From Methanobrevibacter_A acididurans (GTDB taxonomy: Archaea > Methanobacteriota > Methanobacteria > Methanobacteriales > Methanobacteriaceae), in assembly GCF_046197875.1 (NCBI RefSeq), contig NZ_CP166991.1, positions 1,612,001-1,676,000 on the forward strand: DNA of 64,000 bases. Reading direction: 5' to 3'. Below the pieces are notes generated by a model. That model saw only the letters and a list, made by a program, of their open reading frames with translations. It had not been told where the DNA came from and did not search any database. Made by a program: the position numbers and the translations under genes. Of this stretch, positions 61,910 to 64,000 are shown one piece after another. Numbering within the stretch: position 1 is the stretch's first letter; each line of letters opens with the position of its first letter.

Positions 61910-63571
61910 ATGAATGATATAATACTAAAATTTGCAAAAAAGGGAATTAATTTATCACCAGATGCTTATAAAAAAATTATTAGTACTGAAGATCCTAATG
62001 ATTTTTCTACATCATTAATTTTAAAATTAAAGACTAAAAATTATTCTAAAAATGATTTCATATCATTAAAAGGAGATATAGTTAATCATTATATAAAAGA
62101 ATTAGGGATAAAAACAAAAAATGAAAATAAAAAAGAAATTAACAATTTAAATTCTTTAGATAATTTTAACAAAGAACAACCAAAAAACAACACCATAACA
62201 AAAGAACAACAAAAAAACAACACCATAACAAAAGAACAACCAAAAAATAAAGAAAATTTAATAAATGATGAAATAAGCAATAAAAATTTAATTAAAATTA
62301 ATGATAAAGAAGTTAGCCCAGAATTTAAACGTAATTTAACAAAACCTAATGTTAATTATGATAATTTTGAAATCTTAAAAGATCTTACAAACCAATCTTA
62401 TACTAGTGGAGAATTAAATAATTTAGTTACTTATTTTAACAATAGATACCAAAAATTGAGTAAAATTATTGAAAAACACCCTGAAATGAAAACACACCAA
62501 AAGATTAGTGAAATTGGAGAAGGACAGACAGATTTAAATTTAATTTTAATGGTAAATAACGTAAGAACAACTAAAAATGGCCATAATTTAGTAGATTTTG
62601 AGGATGATACTGGAAATTTAAATGTTTTATTTAGTAATAAAAATGAATCAGTTTTTAAACAATCTGAAAAACTTGTTCGAGATGAAGTAGTTGGTATTAC
62701 AGCAGACAAACGTGGAGATTTAGCAATTGGTAATAATATTATCTTTCCAGGAGTCCCAAGAATGCCAAACACAAATTCAAAATGTGGAATTGTTTTCACT
62801 TCAGATATACACATAGGAAGTATTACATTTCTTGAAGATGCATTTGTAAAATTTATTAAATGGATTAATGGAGATTTTGGTAATGAAGAACAAAGAGAAA
62901 TTGCCAATAATGTTAAATATATGACTGTTGATGGAGATATAGTTGATGGAATTGGTGTTTATCCAAATCAAGAAAAAGAATTAGCTATTAAAGATATTAC
63001 AGAACAATATGATGAAGCTGCAAGATTATTAGGTGATATTAGAAGTGATATTAAAATAATTATAGGTCCTGGTAACCACGATGCTTCAAGATTAGCAGAA
63101 CCTCAACCTGCTGTCCCTGAAAAATATGCTAAATCACTTTATAAATTAAATAATATAGAATTTATAAGTAACCCTGGTTATGTAAACCTAGATGGTACAA
63201 AAGTCTTAATGTATCATGGTAGAGGTATTGATGATTTTGCAATCGGTGTAAAAGACTATTCTCATGAAAGAAATGATTTGATTATGGAAGAATTCTTAAA
63301 TATAAGACACTTAGCTCCTATTTATGGTGAAAGAACACCATTAGCTTCCGAATTAGAGGATCATTTAGTAATTGATGAAGTGCCTAATGTGTTACATACA
63401 GGACATGTTCATATAAATACTTATAAGAATTATAAAGGAATTCATTTAATTAATTCAGGTACTTTTCAGACACAAACTGAATTCCAAAAAATTTATAATA
63501 TTGTACCTACACCTGCACAAGTACCTATTTTAGATAATGGAGAATATAAACAACTTAAATTTATTGATTAA
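61910..63571 (+). CDS. polB: DNA polymerase II (family D) small subunit DP1
   Basis: Proofreading 3'-5' exonuclease subunit of the euryarchaeal replicative polymerase D. The protein is 553 aa. After an N-terminal helical domain and a low-complexity linker (about 75-135), an OB fold lies near 195-265 (LILMVNNVRTTKNGHNLVDFEDD), followed by the calcineurin-like phosphoesterase core: FTSDIHIGS, VDGDIVDGIG, IIGPGNHDASR, LMYHGRGIDDF and VLHTGHVHINTYK, all metal ligands present. TATA-like TTTATATTA lies about 30 bp before the ATG, suggesting a very short leader. The large subunit DP2 is not in the window. Confidence 0.95.
   Translation: MNDIILKFAKKGINLSPDAYKKIISTEDPNDFSTSLILKLKTKNYSKNDFISLKGDIVNHYIKELGIKTKNENKKEINNLNSLDNFNKEQPKNNTITKEQQKNNTITKEQPKNKENLINDEISNKNLIKINDKEVSPEFKRNLTKPNVNYDNFEILKDLTNQSYTSGELNNLVTYFNNRYQKLSKIIEKHPEMKTHQKISEIGEGQTDLNLILMVNNVRTTKNGHNLVDFEDDTGNLNVLFSNKNESVFKQSEKLVRDEVVGITADKRGDLAIGNNIIFPGVPRMPNTNSKCGIVFTSDIHIGSITFLEDAFVKFIKWINGDFGNEEQREIANNVKYMTVDGDIVDGIGVYPNQEKELAIKDITEQYDEAARLLGDIRSDIKIIIGPGNHDASRLAEPQPAVPEKYAKSLYKLNNIEFISNPGYVNLDGTKVLMYHGRGIDDFAIGVKDYSHERNDLIMEEFLNIRHLAPIYGERTPLASELEDHLVIDEVPNVLHTGHVHINTYKNYKGIHLINSGTFQTQTEFQKIYNIVPTPAQVPILDNGEYKQLKFID
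62171..62250 (+). repeat. 30-bp tandem repeat inside the DP1 linker
   Basis: Two full 30-bp units and a 20-bp third copy, encoding KEQPKNNTIT / KEQQKNNTIT / KEQPKNK. The unit sits in the flexible linker between the N-terminal domain and the OB fold, so copy number could vary without harming the enzyme. Confidence 0.85.
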
Positions 63572-63595
63572 ATTAAAATCGGAAGGAAAAATACA

Positions 63596-64000
63596 ATGCA
63601 AAAAGAAATTAATTCTATAATAAACATTTCAAATAAACTTTTTAATAGACATTTAGTTACTGGAAAAGCTGGTAATGTGAGTGTAAAATTTAAAAATAAT
63701 GGAAAAATTATCATTGGTATAACACCTACATTAAAATCTCTTAATAATCTTAAATTCAATGATATTGTACTGGTTGATTTAGAAGGTAACATAATATCTA
63801 AAGGAAAACCATCTTCTGAGGTCTTTATGCATTTAAATATTTATAAATCTAATAAAAATGTTAATGCTATAGTTCATACTCATTCTCCTTTTGCAACTGG
63901 TTTTTCATTTTCTGATAAAAAAATTAAAAGATTAGAAGGTTTTGGAAAAATTGAAAAACCTTATTTAGCCGAAGTAAATTATGAAATTCCGGGGACTATG
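63596..64000 (+). CDS. Class II aldolase (fuculose-phosphate aldolase family), 5' part
   Basis: The first 135 codons of a zinc-dependent aldolase, cut by the window end. Motifs are HLVTGKAGNVSVKFKN near residue 25, ITPTLKSL, GKPSSEVFMHLNIY (catalytic Glu) and AIVHTHSPFATGFS (zinc His pair). In methanogens the M. jannaschii relative acts on fuculose 1-phosphate and may supply lactaldehyde for coenzyme F420. The substrate here is inferred. GGAAGG precedes the ATG, 25 bp after the DP1 stop, so both genes are probably one transcript. Confidence 0.87.
   Translation, partial: MQKEINSIINISNKLFNRHLVTGKAGNVSVKFKNNGKIIIGITPTLKSLNNLKFNDIVLVDLEGNIISKGKPSSEVFMHLNIYKSNKNVNAIVHTHSPFATGFSFSDKKIKRLEGFGKIEKPYLAEVNYEIPGTM

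Noticed and set aside
62171..62250. CRISPR-like repeat
   Set aside because: Direct tandem 30-bp units without spacers, inside a coding frame; no cas genes in the window.

Overview
The window is about 64 kb of very AT-rich DNA from a methanogenic archaeon. HdrA, a methanogenesis marker 11-type protein, H4MPT-linked enzymes (DmrX-like protein and GlyA), RadA, a multi-OB-fold RPA, the DP1 subunit of polymerase D, an archaeal-type SAM synthetase and CfbA/CbiX-type chelatases all point to the Euryarchaeota. The low GC content, GGTGA/GGAGG ribosome binding sites and U-tract terminators suggest Methanobacteriales (Methanobrevibacter- or Methanosphaera-like, pseudomurein-walled). The species cannot be fixed from this sequence alone.

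Layout. Positions 1-8.4 kb carry minus-strand housekeeping genes: the ileS 5' end, SAM synthetase, dmrX, glyA, hdrA, an AEC permease and radA. An rpa gene (8.4-10.8 kb) is upstream of radA in the same operon. From 11.0 to 39.0 kb there is a large cell-envelope polysaccharide locus, nearly all on the minus strand. In transcription order it runs: dTDP-rhamnose synthesis (rfbD, methyltransferase, rfbA, rfbC, rfbB); a set of large modular glycosyltransferases; a TagG/TagH-type ABC exporter; a CDP-glycerol/ribitol polymerase-like enzyme with TarI and TarJ; three more GT2 enzymes; a membrane acyltransferase; and a bacterial-type phosphoglycosyl transferase. TarI, TarJ, a TagF/TarL-like enzyme and the TagGH exporter in one run suggest that this archaeon makes and exports a ribitol-phosphate (teichoic-acid-like) polymer.

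From 39.3 to 45.2 kb, plus-strand genes encode a WecC-type UDP-HexNAc dehydrogenase (candidate for wall uronic acid), leuC-leuD-leuB, a tiny unlisted membrane protein, ribH and the marker 11 protein. At 45.3-47.0 kb is a membrane glycosyltransferase with an unusual outside domain. At 47.3-49.0 kb a 1.36-kb insertion sequence with intact 24-bp inverted repeats but a broken transposase interrupts a small gene whose frame can be rebuilt. Positions 49.3-53.8 kb carry tex, a two-domain purE and a UbiD-family decarboxylase. Positions 53.9-61.7 kb (minus) carry a radical SAM enzyme, thiL, two overlapping CbiX-type genes with His-rich segments, a zinc-ribbon/OB DUF35 protein, an MgtE-type transporter with a PhoU/TrkA-C partner, a cobJ/Cys-rich fusion and a sequon-rich surface protein. 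The window ends with DP1 and the 5' part of a class II aldolase gene.

The most striking structure is inside the envelope locus. Two pairs of nearly identical DNA blocks (365 and 385 bp) encode catalytic cores of otherwise diverged glycosyltransferases. Their third codon positions are unusually rich in T and G. A short C-terminal SWKVTKPLR motif is shared by three unrelated enzyme types. Together these suggest modular reshuffling of surface-glycan enzymes. I saw no CRISPR array, rRNA or tRNA gene in the window.
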